A DNA stretch of 64,000 nt from Methanobacteriota archaeon (GCA_016841485.1 JAENZA010000001.1:62001-126000), one strand, 5' to 3'. Shown: positions 9,333 to 19,235, counted from the first letter of the stretch. Numbers and translations: made by a program. Notes: generated from the sequence alone by a model not told the origin.

Positions 9333-9788
9333 CTATTCAGAGAGCGGACGAAGAAGGACGGCTACCATCCGCCTCCCCAGAACACAGGGCTTTTCCACGT
9401 CTCCGAACACTTCTTCAATATGGTACCCTTCGTCTTCGATCGCTCCTTCCGGATTACACAGAGAGAAATTCGGACATCCGGTTTCCGTACAGTTCGTCTC
9501 AAAGGTGATCCTTGAATGCAATATGGCACGCTCCGAAGGTACAGCGGATTTTATCGGTGCAACAACAACCTCCACCGTATATGCCCCCTCATTGTGAACA
9601 TTGCATGAATGCAGGGTATTTGTTCGCACATTCACAATTCTGTACCTGCGCCGTGGACGGAGGTTATGGCAGACCTTGTGGAGCTTGCAGCCCTCACATG
9701 CGGGGCTTTCACCTTCATATATAAATTCCATCCCCTCTATTGCAAGATTCTTTCCTGCAAGCGTGATTTTAGATTTTTCGATGCTCAT
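9333..9788 (-). CDS. UPF0179 family cysteine-rich protein
   Basis: Conserved archaeal protein of unknown function, 151 residues. Cysteines are spaced as CEGCKLHKVC near residues 31-40 and later CTETGCPNFSLC, a pattern that suggests an iron-sulfur or zinc site. LRPRRRYRIVNVR in the middle fits the UPF0179 family. Three bases separate it from egsA upstream on the same strand, so the two are likely cotranscribed. No function assigned. Confidence 0.82.
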   Translation of the reverse strand: MSIEKSKITLAGKNLAIEGMEFIYEGESPACEGCKLHKVCHNLRPRRRYRIVNVRTNTLHSCNVHNEGAYTVEVVVAPIKSAVPSERAILHSRITFETNCTETGCPNFSLCNPEGAIEDEGYHIEEVFGDVEKPCVLGRRMVAVLLRPLSE

Positions 9789-9791
9789 GAC

Positions 9792-10874
9792 TTACTCCAT
9801 ATACAACATCCGGATAAGATTGTGTGCCACCTCATCGGTAATACCCATATCAAGAATCGTGAACCGCTCCGGGCGAATTTCCCTGGCTTTGACAAGCGCC
9901 CTTGCTGCGGTCTCGTCATCAATCCCGATTTCAGCCGGGGTCGTCGGTGCACCGATCGTCTTAAGAGATGAACGGATCTCCCTCCAATCGCCACCGTGTA
10001 GATACATGGTGATGATTGAACCAATTCCACATTGTTCCCCATGAAGACCTACGCCGGGCGCAAGCTGATCGAGGGCATGGCTGAATTTATGTTCTCCCCC
10101 TGAAGCAGGGCGCGAAGACCCGGCGATACTCATTGCCACGCCTGATGATACCAGGGCCTTTACCACTGTCCAGGCACTCTCTTCCGTATTCAGCCTAATG
10201 ACCCCCGCATTTTTCACGGTAATTTCGGCAGTCATGCGCGACAGAGCCATTGCATACTCCGAGATTGGTTCCCCTTTCAGCCGGTTTGAAAGCTCCCAGT
10301 CCAGAATTGCAGTATAATTCGATATGACATCTGCGCACCCCGATGCGAGCAGACGGCGCGGTGCAGCGGCGATGATTTTTGTATCGGCGATCAGGGCCGT
10401 CGGGGGGTGCGCCTGAAGGGAGACACTTCCGCCCTCCATCGGGACCGATGCGCGTGATGATGCGATCCCGTCGTGAGACGCTGCGGTCGGAACACTGAGA
10501 AAGACCTTGTCAAGATTATAGGAGGTGATCTTTGCTGTGTCAATGACCTTCCCTCCGCCGACCCCAATCAGAAATTCTGCATCTGCCGCCGCTTTTTCAG
10601 CTTCTGCGATAGTTTCCGGATTTATTGCATCAACGAGAAAGCAATCGGTTTCATACTGATCACCAAGAAGAGAGAGGACTCGTTCACCCGCCACCTTCAT
10701 CGTTGTCCCTGCTCCGCTGATAACCAGTGCCGGGCCGGATAATCCCAGATCTTCGCACACCTTCGGGATTTGTTCTATAACATCATGCCCGATAACAACG
10801 TCCCGTGGCAGCTGCATCCACTTTGACTTGTCCAAAACCGGGGTTTTGAGTAATTTTATACCATCTGCACTCAT
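9792..10874 (-). CDS. egsA: sn-Glycerol-1-phosphate dehydrogenase
   Basis: NAD(P)H-dependent reduction of dihydroxyacetone phosphate to sn-glycerol-1-phosphate, the backbone of archaeal ether lipids. The dinucleotide-binding motif GVGGGKVIDTAK lies near residue 104. Zinc ligand segments are ASHDG near 132, GGEHKFSHALD near 260 and GLHGEQCG near 277. Length 360 residues is usual. It shares a divergent promoter region of 13 bases plus leader with the DUF63 gene, so that intergenic space is very short. Certain. Confidence 0.96.
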   Translation of the reverse strand: MSADGIKLLKTPVLDKSKWMQLPRDVVIGHDVIEQIPKVCEDLGLSGPALVISGAGTTMKVAGERVLSLLGDQYETDCFLVDAINPETIAEAEKAAADAEFLIGVGGGKVIDTAKITSYNLDKVFLSVPTAASHDGIASSRASVPMEGGSVSLQAHPPTALIADTKIIAAAPRRLLASGCADVISNYTAILDWELSNRLKGEPISEYAMALSRMTAEITVKNAGVIRLNTEESAWTVVKALVSSGVAMSIAGSSRPASGGEHKFSHALDQLAPGVGLHGEQCGIGSIITMYLHGGDWREIRSSLKTIGAPTTPAEIGIDDETAARALVKAREIRPERFTILDMGITDEVAHNLIRMLYME

Positions 10875-10887
10875 TTATTATCACTAA

Positions 10888-11736
10888 ATGATCTGGGATT
10901 TTATATACAAATATTACGTAGGCCCGACACTCAATGGTGAACCCTATACTATCGTCGATACCCTGACGTATGCAATCATCCTTATCATTGCAGTTTATCT
11001 TGTCTATAGGTGGCTGAAAAAAACAGGAATTCAGATAGATCACGATTTTATCATTGCAACAATACCGTTCGTTGTACTCGGAGGGGTCCTGCGCGTCGTC
11101 GAGGATACAGGCATCATTCCCAGACCATGGAATGTCCTTCTGGTAACGCCATTGATCTTTTTCGTGGTCTTCTTCTATACCATCGCAGTTCTCGTCATTG
11201 CACGTAATTGCGAGAAACGGGGTCTGCTTGATTCCTATACCAGAGGCTATTTCTGGGGCGGTGTCGCCGCATGCATTGTGGTAACGCTTATCCTTCTGTC
11301 ATACGGGCTTACCTATTCGCAGGTTTCACTGACCGTTCTCTTCACCATTATTGGGATGTCCCTCATCAGTTTTGGCGCTCTCTGGGCCCTCATGCGATAT
11401 ATATTTGGCTGGGAATATGTCAATGATGCACTCTACAAACTGCTGATCTACGGACATATGCTTGACGCAAGTGCTACAAGTTACGGAATTGACCTGCACG
11501 AAATGAAATATGTTGAAGTGCATGTGGTCGGATCGCATCTTATTGAGTGGACTGGAACAGCTTTTTCCATGTATGCACTGAAATTTGCCGTTCTCATTCC
11601 GGCGATATATATCCTGGAAGCATATCGCAGGGAAGGGGGCAGCGATTCGCTCTGGCACCTCATTCTTCTCGCAATGATCGTGGTGGGGATGGCCCCGGGA
11701 ATACGCGATATGATGCGGATGGTGCTGTATGTGTGA
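10888..11736 (+). CDS. DUF63 family integral membrane protein
   Basis: Polytopic membrane protein found across Euryarchaeota, function unknown. I count about seven or eight hydrophobic helices over 282 residues, starting at YAIILIIAVYLVYRWL. Family-like soluble motifs are VLGGVLRVVEDTG (about 63-75) and HMLDASATSYGID. The C-terminus GMAPGIRDMMRM is also characteristic. It overlaps the following SpoIIM-like gene by 8 bases and both precede proS, suggesting one transcript. Confidence 0.85.
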   Translation: MIWDFIYKYYVGPTLNGEPYTIVDTLTYAIILIIAVYLVYRWLKKTGIQIDHDFIIATIPFVVLGGVLRVVEDTGIIPRPWNVLLVTPLIFFVVFFYTIAVLVIARNCEKRGLLDSYTRGYFWGGVAACIVVTLILLSYGLTYSQVSLTVLFTIIGMSLISFGALWALMRYIFGWEYVNDALYKLLIYGHMLDASATSYGIDLHEMKYVEVHVVGSHLIEWTGTAFSMYALKFAVLIPAIYILEAYRREGGSDSLWHLILLAMIVVGMAPGIRDMMRMVLYV

Positions 11737-12295
11737 CGGGAAGGAACTCCGTGCCGTTCTTCTGGCCCTCGCAATATTTCTCATTGCCGCTGTCATCGGA
11801 GGGGTTGCGGTAACGAGTAATCCGGCTGTTGGAGAAGAGCTGATGGAGCTCATCAATGAAGAAATCTTCACCCAGCTGATGAGCGAGAATCCCACCATTG
11901 TCACCCTCAATATTTTTATCAACAACCTGCAGGCTTCGACCATCCTGTTTCTGGGAGGGGTTTCATTTGGGCTGATTACGCTGCTTATACTGACCCTCAA
12001 CGGATTTATCATTGGCATCGTTGCAGAGATGATCCGCCAGGAACAGGGATTGTTATTCTTTCTCGCAGGCGTCCTTCCCCATGGCATATTCGAAATCCCC
12101 GCATTCATTCTCGCAGGGTCGTATGGCATTCTTCTCGGAGGGGAAGTGTGGCGGGAACTGAGCGCCGATGGGGATGCAGTGGCGGCAGCCGGAACATACG
12201 GAAGAAAGTTTCTCCTTCTGGTTCTCCCGCTCCTTGCGATTGCCGCGTGTATAGAGGGGTTTATTACGCCCGAAATCCTAAATTTACTCACTTAA
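11729..12295 (+). CDS. Stage II sporulation protein M-like (SpoIIM/DUF95) membrane protein
   Basis: Membrane protein of 188 residues with about four or five transmembrane helices. NLQASTILFLGGVSFGL and the later LPHGIFEIPAFILAG are the signature segments of archaeal SpoIIM-like proteins. In Archaea the function is unknown and has nothing to do with sporulation. Overlaps the DUF63 gene by 8 bases and is followed by proS after 12 bases. Confidence 0.85.
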   Translation: MCDGKELRAVLLALAIFLIAAVIGGVAVTSNPAVGEELMELINEEIFTQLMSENPTIVTLNIFINNLQASTILFLGGVSFGLITLLILTLNGFIIGIVAEMIRQEQGLLFFLAGVLPHGIFEIPAFILAGSYGILLGGEVWRELSADGDAVAAAGTYGRKFLLLVLPLLAIAACIEGFITPEILNLLT

Positions 12296-12307
12296 GGAGT
12301 CTGGTAA

Positions 12308-13741
12308 ATGCACGACGAGAGCGGCCCACTCCCTCCCAAATGCGATTTTAGCGCGTGGTATAATGACATACTCTGGCAGGCGGAGATCATGGATGTCCGG
12401 TACCCTGTCAAAGGCATCTATGTATGGTACCCTCATGGATTCGCAATTCGGAAAGGAACCTATGCAATATTAAGAGAACTTCTGGACAGGGATCATGAAG
12501 AGACGCTATTCCCCCTTCTAATTCCCGAACACGAATTCATGAAGGAAGCGGAGCATATCAAAGGATTTGAAGAGGAAGTCTACTGGGTTACTCACGGCGG
12601 CCTTACCAAACTTGATGTCCCCCTGGCACTTCGCCCGACAAGCGAAACGGCAATCTATCCCATGTACAGCCTCTGGGTGAGATCCCATGCTGATCTCCCC
12701 ATCAAACTGTACCAGATTGTAAACACCTTCAGGTATGAGACCAAACACACCCGCCCACTTATCCGGCTTCGTGAGATTACGTCGTTTAAGGAGGCCCACA
12801 CCGTTCATACAACCTGGGACGAGGCCGAACATCAGGTTGAGGATGCCGTGTCCCTCTATAGCAAATTTTATGAACGCCTCTGCGTCCCTGTCATTATCTC
12901 CCGCCGACCGGAATGGGATAAATTCCCGGGAGCGGATTATACCATCGCCACCGACGCCATCATGCCTGACGGAAAAACCCTCCAGGTCGGTACAGTACAT
13001 CATCTCGGGGATAATTTTTCGAAAACATTTGATCTGACCTATGAAGATCCTGAAGGGATTCAACAGTTCGCCCATCAGACTTGTTACGGCATATCAGAGC
13101 GATGCATTGCCGCTCTCATCAGTATTCATGGTGATGATCGCGGACTTGTCCTTCCGCCGGAAATCGCCCCCACGCAGATAGTTATCGTCCCAATCATCAA
13201 AAAAGGAAGAGAAACCGATGTTCAGAACGCTGCCGATGAACTGGAAGATACTCTTCGCTGTGCCGGATTCCGGGTTACAACCGATACCAGAAATCTTCGG
13301 CCTGGAGCAAAGTACTACTACTGGGAGATGCGGGGCGTACCCCTACGCCTGGAAATCGGTCCGCGCGATATTGATAACGGGGTTGTAATGGCCGCAACAC
13401 GATTTGGAGAAAAGACCCAAATCTCCCGCAATATCGTCGTTGAGGAAACCATCGATCTTCTTGAAACCTTCAGACTGGAGATGAAACAACGTGCCGAGGC
13501 GCGTGCTATGGAACAAATCGTGCAGGTCTCAACGATGCAGGAAGCAAAAGATGCGGCAGATATGGGGGTCGCGGTTCTCCACTGGTGCGGAGATGAAACC
13601 TGTGCAGAAATCATTGAAAAGGAAACCGGCGTTAGTGTCCTTGGATATGAAGTGAGAAGCGCATACATCGATGAAAAAGAGGGCCGCTGCCTGGTATGCG
13701 GAAAAAAAGCACGCCCTGCAATTATTTCCCGAACATACTGA
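12308..13741 (+). CDS. proS: Prolyl-tRNA synthetase (archaeal/eukaryotic type)
   Basis: Class II aminoacyl-tRNA synthetase charging tRNA-Pro. Class II motif 2 region [17 protein letters not shown] (near residue 142) and the [17 protein letters not shown] block are clear. The anticodon-binding domain begins near [15 protein letters not shown]. The archaeal C-terminal zinc domain carries Cys in HWCGDETC and RCLVCGKKA. Length 477 residues. An AGGAG motif lies 8 bases upstream of the ATG. A T-rich stretch (13744-13771) just after the stop is a likely terminator. Confidence 0.97.
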   Translation: MHDESGPLPPKCDFSAWYNDILWQAEIMDVRYPVKGIYVWYPHGFAIRKGTYAILRELLDRDHEETLFPLLIPEHEFMKEAEHIKGFEEEVYWVTHGGLTKLDVPLALRPTSETAIYPMYSLWVRSHADLPIKLYQIVNTFRYETKHTRPLIRLREITSFKEAHTVHTTWDEAEHQVEDAVSLYSKFYERLCVPVIISRRPEWDKFPGADYTIATDAIMPDGKTLQVGTVHHLGDNFSKTFDLTYEDPEGIQQFAHQTCYGISERCIAALISIHGDDRGLVLPPEIAPTQIVIVPIIKKGRETDVQNAADELEDTLRCAGFRVTTDTRNLRPGAKYYYWEMRGVPLRLEIGPRDIDNGVVMAATRFGEKTQISRNIVVEETIDLLETFRLEMKQRAEARAMEQIVQVSTMQEAKDAADMGVAVLHWCGDETCAEIIEKETGVSVLGYEVRSAYIDEKEGRCLVCGKKARPAIISRTY

Positions 13742-13963
13742 CAATTTCTTTTCTCTTATTAATTTTTTTTAGATCCCTGAAAGGCGCACCCTGCCGCAGA
13801 TTTTCTCTGAACAGACGGGGATGCCGCAGCGGGTCGCAGTACAGGGCCCCCGGCTTGGATACGACCTCTCCGAAATGTCAGAAAAACAGAACTGGCCTCG
13901 CATGAACACCAATGCCCATGCAGGCCAAAATTCAAATAAAAATATAGGAAGGAGGAATAATTT
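13742..13963. other. Convergent spacer between proS and ferritin
   Basis: 222 bases with no convincing gene. It begins with a T-rich tract (13744-13771) suited to transcription termination of proS. The middle (about 13780-13900) is GC-rich and the end AT-rich. Short open frames on both strands show no family resemblance. It could be a decayed gene; nothing further is visible. Confidence 0.4.
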
Positions 13964-14479
13964 CTATTCCTGGGCGACCGGCGGATTGTATACCCGGGCA
14001 CTCATGTCCTTATCAAGCATATAGAGAAGGCCCTTCCCTGTCTCACCGCCGACCATCTTCAGCTGTTCCACCGTGGAACTCGCATTTTCCTCCTCTTCAA
14101 TCTGTTCATTGATAAACCACTGGAGCATGCTGGCAGAAGCATGGTCCTTCTCCTCAAGTGCAATATTCATCAGATTTTCAATTCTGGCCGTGACAGCTTT
14201 TTCATGGGACAGTTGAAATTCAAAAGCAGCAAGAGGCGATTCCCATTCCGAAGGTGGAGCATCAATTGACTGAAGGATCACCCTCCCCCCGCGGGAAATT
14301 ATATATGAATAGAATCTCATCGCATGATCACGTTCCTCCATCGCCTGAATACGCTCCCAGTTTGCAAATCCTTTCAGACCTATGGATTCAAACCATGACG
14401 ACATCGAAAGGTACAGATACGCAGAATATAATTCCCATTTTATCTGTTCGTTGATTGCTTCCATCACTCTTTCATTCAC
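13964..14479 (-). CDS. ftnA: Ferritin
   Basis: Non-haem ferritin, 171 residues, forming a 24-mer cage that oxidises and stores iron. The four-helix bundle carries ferroxidase residues in NEQIKWELYSAYLYL (Glu17), AMEERDHAMRFY (Glu and His) and the second half EEKDHASASMLQWFINEQIEEE. Length and motifs match prokaryotic H-type ferritins. GGTGATG lies upstream of the ATG as Shine-Dalgarno. It is monocistronic by its spacing. Certain. Confidence 0.95.
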   Translation of the reverse strand: MNERVMEAINEQIKWELYSAYLYLSMSSWFESIGLKGFANWERIQAMEERDHAMRFYSYIISRGGRVILQSIDAPPSEWESPLAAFEFQLSHEKAVTARIENLMNIALEEKDHASASMLQWFINEQIEEEENASSTVEQLKMVGGETGKGLLYMLDKDMSARVYNPPVAQE

Positions 14480-14568
14480 GTTGCATCACCAACATCTGTC
14501 GAACAGGAGGTAATTACCGGATATGATATAAAAAAGTTGAGTCAGAAAATAATTTATGGGACGTTGTT

Positions 14569-15420
14569 CTATCTGCGTTCCCGCATGATCTTCTCAACAA
14601 GTTTGGCTCTTTCAACATCATTCTTTTGTAAAACCCTGAATCGTCCTTCATACGTCGGCATCTCTTTGCGATAGAGAGTTCCGAGGGCAATGGGGGCGTC
14701 CCCGTCATAGTCCCACTCGCCCACAATCCTGCATGCAGCATCAAAATCCTCCGGATTATGACCTGCCGGAACATAGACTCGCTCATTGTAGAAATCTCCA
14801 ATATCAAGGAAACTGGCACATATCTGCAGCGTATCCACCACAGAAAATCCCTTGTGCACAATTGCCTCGCGTATAAGGTCTGTCAGCTGTTCCTGCCTTT
14901 GCGTATACCCGCGTGCAAGAAATCCACACCCCGAGCACAGCAGAATCTCGAGGGGATTGAACGGGGGATCATCAGAAACTCCTTTGGGGATCGATTTCCC
15001 ATGGTAGGTCCCGGGTGATGTCGGAGTATACTGCCCTTTGGTAAGGCCATACACACGATTGTTGTGAACGATCGCCGTGATATCAATATTCCTCTTTGCC
15101 GCGAATATCAGATGAGCCAGGCCCTCTGCATAGCTATCTCCATCACCAACCGTGCAGATCACCGTCAGATCGGGATTGGCAATTTTTATTCCGGTTGCCA
15201 CAGCAAGGGCCCTGCCATGCAGCGAATAGAACGTGGATATATTCAGATAATCAGCAATTTTTCCGTGACATCCGATCCCGGCAACCAGCACAATGGACTC
15301 CCGGGGAACCCCATCTTCGATAAGACCGACAATCACATCCTTTATGGCATGCAGAATGGCAAAATTCCCACATCCCATACACCACGTATTCTGTGCATCA
15401 GTAATGAACGACTGATTCAT
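14569..15420 (-). CDS. korB: 2-oxoacid:ferredoxin oxidoreductase, beta subunit
   Basis: Thiamine-diphosphate-binding subunit of a two-gene 2-oxoacid:ferredoxin oxidoreductase. WCMGCGNFAILHA (13-25) and GIGCHG (49-54) supply cluster cysteines, with a further CSGCGF near 191. The TPP motif GDGDSYAEG (92-100) with the downstream NNRVYGLTKGQ block is intact. Length 283 residues. The start overlaps the alpha stop by 4 bases. 2-Oxoglutarate is the probable substrate (partial reductive TCA cycle) but a broader 2-oxoacid range is possible. Confidence 0.9.
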   Translation of the reverse strand: MNQSFITDAQNTWCMGCGNFAILHAIKDVIVGLIEDGVPRESIVLVAGIGCHGKIADYLNISTFYSLHGRALAVATGIKIANPDLTVICTVGDGDSYAEGLAHLIFAAKRNIDITAIVHNNRVYGLTKGQYTPTSPGTYHGKSIPKGVSDDPPFNPLEILLCSGCGFLARGYTQRQEQLTDLIREAIVHKGFSVVDTLQICASFLDIGDFYNERVYVPAGHNPEDFDAACRIVGEWDYDGDAPIALGTLYRKEMPTYEGRFRVLQKNDVERAKLVEKIMRERR

Positions 15421-17087
15421 GCCACCATCCCCCAGAGAAGTTCCATGAGACCATCAATGGTATGTGGCCTCCCGTCATATTTTGGAATATGCAGATCTAC
15501 ACGGATGCCATGATTGCGGGCAAGTTCGGCAAGCTGACCTGTATAATTATCCTCAACAGAGATCACCATCCACGAATCTCCGACTGCATCAGACACCTCT
15601 CCTGCTGGAAAAGGCCATAATGCAAGCGGCTGAACTGCCTTTATCCCCAGATGGCCGGCAACCTCGCGGCAGAGCTGGGCATTTGAACCCCAGCAAAGAA
15701 TGCAGATCTCGGCATCAGGATTTCCATAAATTATTACCGGGCGTAAATCCGAGATTTCCTGTCGCATGGCGGGAAGTTTCCGCATCTGTTTTTCGGTGCA
15801 CCGGGCGACTCCTTCTGCCGTATCCGTCGATATGCCATCGGGATTATGGGTCTTGCTGTTAACTTTGATTGTCACACCAATATCCCCGGGGATAGCATAG
15901 GGAGAGACGCCATCCTCAGCATCTATATACCGTTCATACAGCCCTTCCAGATTTCTATCATTCATAGGCTGAGCAGGGATACTATCAGGCAGATTGGAGG
16001 GTTCCACCGTGTAAGTGCTTTCAGCGAGAGTCTTGTCCGTCAGGATAATTGACGGCACCTGATACTTCCATGAAAGCCTGAGCGCATGTCCAGCGCACTC
16101 ATAGGCTTGTGCTGCATCACCGGGTGCGAAGATAAACCGGGGAAATTCTCCATTGCCCGCATGTATTGCATAATGGAGATCCGCCTGTGCGGTATAGGTG
16201 GGCGTTCCGGTTGAAGGCCCGACACGCTGGGCAAGAATGACCGTGACCGGAAGTTCCGCCATGGCTGCAAGAGATAAACCCTCCGTCATGAGATTGAATC
16301 CCCCTCCTGCTGTCCCGGTTGCAGCCCTGAACCCGCCGTACGCCATCCCCACAGTCATATTCATGGCCGCAATTTCGGATTCTGGCTGAATAACAGTTAT
16401 TCCCGCCTCTTCGGCAATTTCAGCGATGTAATGAAGAATCCCTGTTGACGGACTCATCGGATATGCCACATACCCGTCCAGACCTGCGGCCACCAGACCC
16501 AGAGCGACCCCTTCATTTCCCGTCATCAGTATCTTTTCACCGACCGGTTCTTCTGACACTAGAAATGAAGGATGTTTTTCAATGTCTACTGCAGCGTAGC
16601 CTCGCCGCGCAACCCGCAGATTTTTCTCTATCTCATGCGGTACTTCTGACCGTAGAATCTCCTCAACATAATCCCACCCGATACCGATAGATTTACAGAA
16701 AGCAGCGATAATGCAGGTATTTGCCATAACGGGCGATCCCCCCTCTTCCGTGACAATCGACTGAAGGGAAACGGCCGTCCCTTCAGCATTGTGTATCAGG
16801 TCGGCGTTGTACAGGACCACTGCATCTTTTCGTGCAGATGACCTGTGCTGCTTCAGGGTTGTTGCATCAAGAGCAAGAAGAACATCAATGCCATCCCGGC
16901 GTCCGCCGATCGGATGATCAGCAATGCGTACAACAGAGAAGTTATGGCCACCCCGTATCAGGGAAGGGTAGTCATAGTATATGTAGCAGTAGAACCCAAG
17001 CCGGGTGAAGACCTTCGCAATCACCTGACCGGCACGATTGATCCCGTCCCCCGCTTTTCCACCGATTAGTACTGAATAATCTGCCAT
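15417..17087 (-). CDS. korA: 2-oxoacid:ferredoxin oxidoreductase, fused gamma-alpha subunit
   Basis: The N-terminal ~180 residues are a gamma domain (IGGKAGDGINRAGQVIAK, SLIRGGHNF) and the remainder is the alpha pyrimidine-binding domain (EGVALGLVAAG, AYPMSPSTGILHYIAE). The alpha substrate loop reads YPMSPSTG where many homologues have YPITPST. Length 556 residues is normal for fused subunits. It precedes korB with a 4-base overlap, so the enzyme is a two-polypeptide type. No ferredoxin-like delta subunit is nearby. TATA-like and GGGGG Shine-Dalgarno sequences lie in the 80-base leader. Confidence 0.9.
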   Translation of the reverse strand: MADYSVLIGGKAGDGINRAGQVIAKVFTRLGFYCYIYYDYPSLIRGGHNFSVVRIADHPIGGRRDGIDVLLALDATTLKQHRSSARKDAVVLYNADLIHNAEGTAVSLQSIVTEEGGSPVMANTCIIAAFCKSIGIGWDYVEEILRSEVPHEIEKNLRVARRGYAAVDIEKHPSFLVSEEPVGEKILMTGNEGVALGLVAAGLDGYVAYPMSPSTGILHYIAEIAEEAGITVIQPESEIAAMNMTVGMAYGGFRAATGTAGGGFNLMTEGLSLAAMAELPVTVILAQRVGPSTGTPTYTAQADLHYAIHAGNGEFPRFIFAPGDAAQAYECAGHALRLSWKYQVPSIILTDKTLAESTYTVEPSNLPDSIPAQPMNDRNLEGLYERYIDAEDGVSPYAIPGDIGVTIKVNSKTHNPDGISTDTAEGVARCTEKQMRKLPAMRQEISDLRPVIIYGNPDAEICILCWGSNAQLCREVAGHLGIKAVQPLALWPFPAGEVSDAVGDSWMVISVEDNYTGQLAELARNHGIRVDLHIPKYDGRPHTIDGLMELLWGMVA

Positions 17088-17168
17088 TGTCCAATTCCCC
17101 CGAGAATTTCATTCACACTATAAAGAATTTATCTGAACTTTTAGCGCAAAGACAAAAATGAAGGGAGA

Positions 17169-17900
17169 TTATTTCACAACAGGAGAAGCATTTTCGTCAA
17201 ATGGATTTGTACGCATGGCAAGTGAGAACATATACGGATAGTTCTCCTTGAGATACTGCATGTAGTGTATCCATTCACGAACAAGTTCCTTGTACACCCG
17301 GTTAACATCCCCTTCGAGGTGACGACAGTCGGATTGAGGAAGACAGGTAAAATCCTCCCGCCGCCAGAGCTCCTCATTCAGGTGGAATACAGCACTCAGA
17401 AGTTCGGTAAACGACTGATGTTCCAGAAGAACAGGATTTTCCAGCAATCTCAACATGAAATCACGCTTAGCCATAAGATACTCATGTAACTGCTCAAGGT
17501 CGAGGTTCTGTGTCTCAACCCGGTAGTCCCTTTTTTCAATCACACGAGATATATCTGCAAACTGGCCCTGGTCCCAGTCATCACGTATCAGAAGTTCCTT
17601 TCGAAGGTCGTCTGCATCAGGATCATTATCAGAGAGGACGACCAGAAGATGATTGCCGACCTCGGAAAAAAATGTCCCGATAACCATGTTGAGTTTCTGC
17701 ATCTTTTCCCGTCTTGACCTGATGGTGAGAAGGCTGTTGAGCACGATAGTTACAAGAAGGACGTTAATCGGGAGAAATCCCATTGAATTGAAGAGATAAT
17801 TCACCGTATCCTGAGGATTATGAAAAACTGCAAATTTCACCGAATATATGCAGGCAGAGGCCAGTATCAGAAAAACAGCCAGTTTGTATTCCCATTTAAT
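17169..17900 (-). CDS. Uncharacterised two-helix membrane protein with cytoplasmic helical domain
   Basis: No function recognised. The product has two N-terminal membrane helices (LAVFLILASACIYSVKFAVF and FLPINVLLVTIVLNSLL) and a long soluble alpha-helical part rich in charged residues. I recall a similar layout in other methanogen membrane proteins, but not a named family. The only ordinary start is GTG at 17840, which would cut the first helix. In-frame similarity continues upstream to an ATT codon at 17898-17900, followed by KWEYKLAVF. I therefore extend the gene to ATT, a weak start. It is divergent from the lipoprotein gene. Confidence 0.6.
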   Translation of the reverse strand: MKWEYKLAVFLILASACIYSVKFAVFHNPQDTVNYLFNSMGFLPINVLLVTIVLNSLLTIRSRREKMQKLNMVIGTFFSEVGNHLLVVLSDNDPDADDLRKELLIRDDWDQGQFADISRVIEKRDYRVETQNLDLEQLHEYLMAKRDFMLRLLENPVLLEHQSFTELLSAVFHLNEELWRREDFTCLPQSDCRHLEGDVNRVYKELVREWIHYMQYLKENYPYMFSLAMRTNPFDENASPVVK

Positions 17901-17993
17901 TTTCGTAGTACCACACTCCGAATCTCATGTCAAAATAATGCTTCTGATAATATATCCGATAATGATAAATAGAAAATTTTCGTATGATAGACC

Positions 17994-18476
17994 ATGAACG
18001 CAAAATATTCTGTGATACTTCTCCTTCTGGTTACCGGACTGGTACTGGTTGCGGGATGCACCGACAGCTCTTCACCGGCAACGTCTATCCCGACGCCCAT
18101 TCCCACTTCACCCCCCTCAACCGAGACATCACCATCAGCACCCAATCTCGTTCCCAATCCGACTGATGTCGTGCCTTCGACCCTCTCTGTTACCGTCGCG
18201 GCATCGAAGGATCCTATAACTGGTGACATTGTTGTCACCTTCAATGGTGGAAAAGGGATGGGTCAGGTAAATGTCCTGAAGACCACCGTCATCGCATCGA
18301 ATGGAAAGGTCACGGAAAAACCCCTGAAGGCAGAGATCAATTCTGAAGCCATCTTTACCGTTGCAGCCGGAGAAGCAACGACGGGTACCGACCGGGTCAT
18401 GGCCAAGATATGGTACAATGATGGGAGTAGTTACATCATCTATGATAAAATTCTCTCAAGGAACCGATCAACCTGA
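17994..18476 (+). CDS. Small secreted lipoprotein, function unknown
   Basis: 160 residues. The signal peptide is followed by the lipobox LVAGC (Cys at about 22), so the mature protein is probably lipid-anchored outside the cell. A Pro/Ser/Thr-rich linker spans roughly residues 24-60. A compact beta-rich domain follows (TVAASKDPITGDIVVTFNGGKG). This architecture is common in Methanomicrobiales surface proteins; I cannot name the domain. Stand-alone gene, convergent with arfC. Confidence 0.75.
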   Translation: MNAKYSVILLLLVTGLVLVAGCTDSSSPATSIPTPIPTSPPSTETSPSAPNLVPNPTDVVPSTLSVTVAASKDPITGDIVVTFNGGKGMGQVNVLKTTVIASNGKVTEKPLKAEINSEAIFTVAAGEATTGTDRVMAKIWYNDGSSYIIYDKILSRNRST

Positions 18477-18506
18477 AGATCTGCTGGTGCATACCATCTT
18501 ATCACC

Positions 18507-19184
18507 CTATTTTATTACCCGCCACCTGAGGACGGCACCCTTGTCCATGGGCACCGATTCAATGAGTTCAAGAGTTGGAAATTCAGATTCAATGACGAAC
18601 CCGTGGCCGTCTACAGGAGTTGGCGCATCAGCACCCCCAATGATAACATTTCCGATACAGGTGATCAGTTCATCAACTAGTCCTTCATTAAAAAGGCCCC
18701 AGATGAGCGTTCCTCCACCCTCGACCATCAGACGACGGATGCCCAGGCCTCCGAGATATTCCATTAACGTCGTAAGATGCACCTTATCATCGCCGCATGC
18801 AACAACCTCAGCATATTTCTGTAGATCATGTATCCGGGCAGCATCGGCCTTACGCGAAACCGCTATGATTCTCCTTCCTGCCCCTTTGTGAAGAATTTCG
18901 GCATCTACAGGAGTTCTCCCGGAACTGTCAACAACTATTCTCACGGGGTTTTCATCCGCCCCCTCTTTGCGCCGGGCGGCCTTTCGTTCTTCAGATTTCA
19001 CCGTGAGAGAAGGATCATCTGCAAGAATGGTCCCTATTCCTACCATAATTGCATCACTGCCCGCTTTTATCTCATCAACCCGAAGAAAATCATGCTCACC
19101 GGATATCCGGACCTGTCGTCGTTCATACGTTGAGAGCTTCCCATCGGCACTCATTGCAAGGTTGATGAATACATATGGACGCAT
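18507..19184 (-). CDS. arfC: 2,5-diamino-6-ribosylamino-pyrimidinone 5'-phosphate reductase
   Basis: RibD C-terminal family reductase, 225 residues. It reduces the ribosyl side chain of the pyrimidine intermediate to ribityl with NAD(P)H in archaeal riboflavin and F420 synthesis. N-terminal INLAMSADGKLST and the GSDAIMVGIGTILADDPSL block (residues about 43-60) are diagnostic. The C-terminal VEGGGTLIWGLFNEGLVDE is the second signature. No deaminase domain is fused. Firm call. Confidence 0.93.
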   Translation of the reverse strand: MRPYVFINLAMSADGKLSTYERRQVRISGEHDFLRVDEIKAGSDAIMVGIGTILADDPSLTVKSEERKAARRKEGADENPVRIVVDSSGRTPVDAEILHKGAGRRIIAVSRKADAARIHDLQKYAEVVACGDDKVHLTTLMEYLGGLGIRRLMVEGGGTLIWGLFNEGLVDELITCIGNVIIGGADAPTPVDGHGFVIESEFPTLELIESVPMDKGAVLRWRVIK

Positions 19185-19235
19185 AGAATAATGTATGCAG
19201 TTCGCTCATTTAGAGATTTGTTGTGCACTTTTATG

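Noticed and set aside
11326..12291. Minus-strand 321-codon open frame over the DUF63 and SpoIIM-like genes
   Set aside because: The plus-strand genes have clear membrane-protein families and overlap each other normally. The antisense product is basic, low-complexity and unlike any protein.
13821..14024. Short open frames in the proS-ferritin spacer
   Set aside because: None has similarity, and the one on the plus strand runs into ferritin. The spacer is better seen as non-coding.
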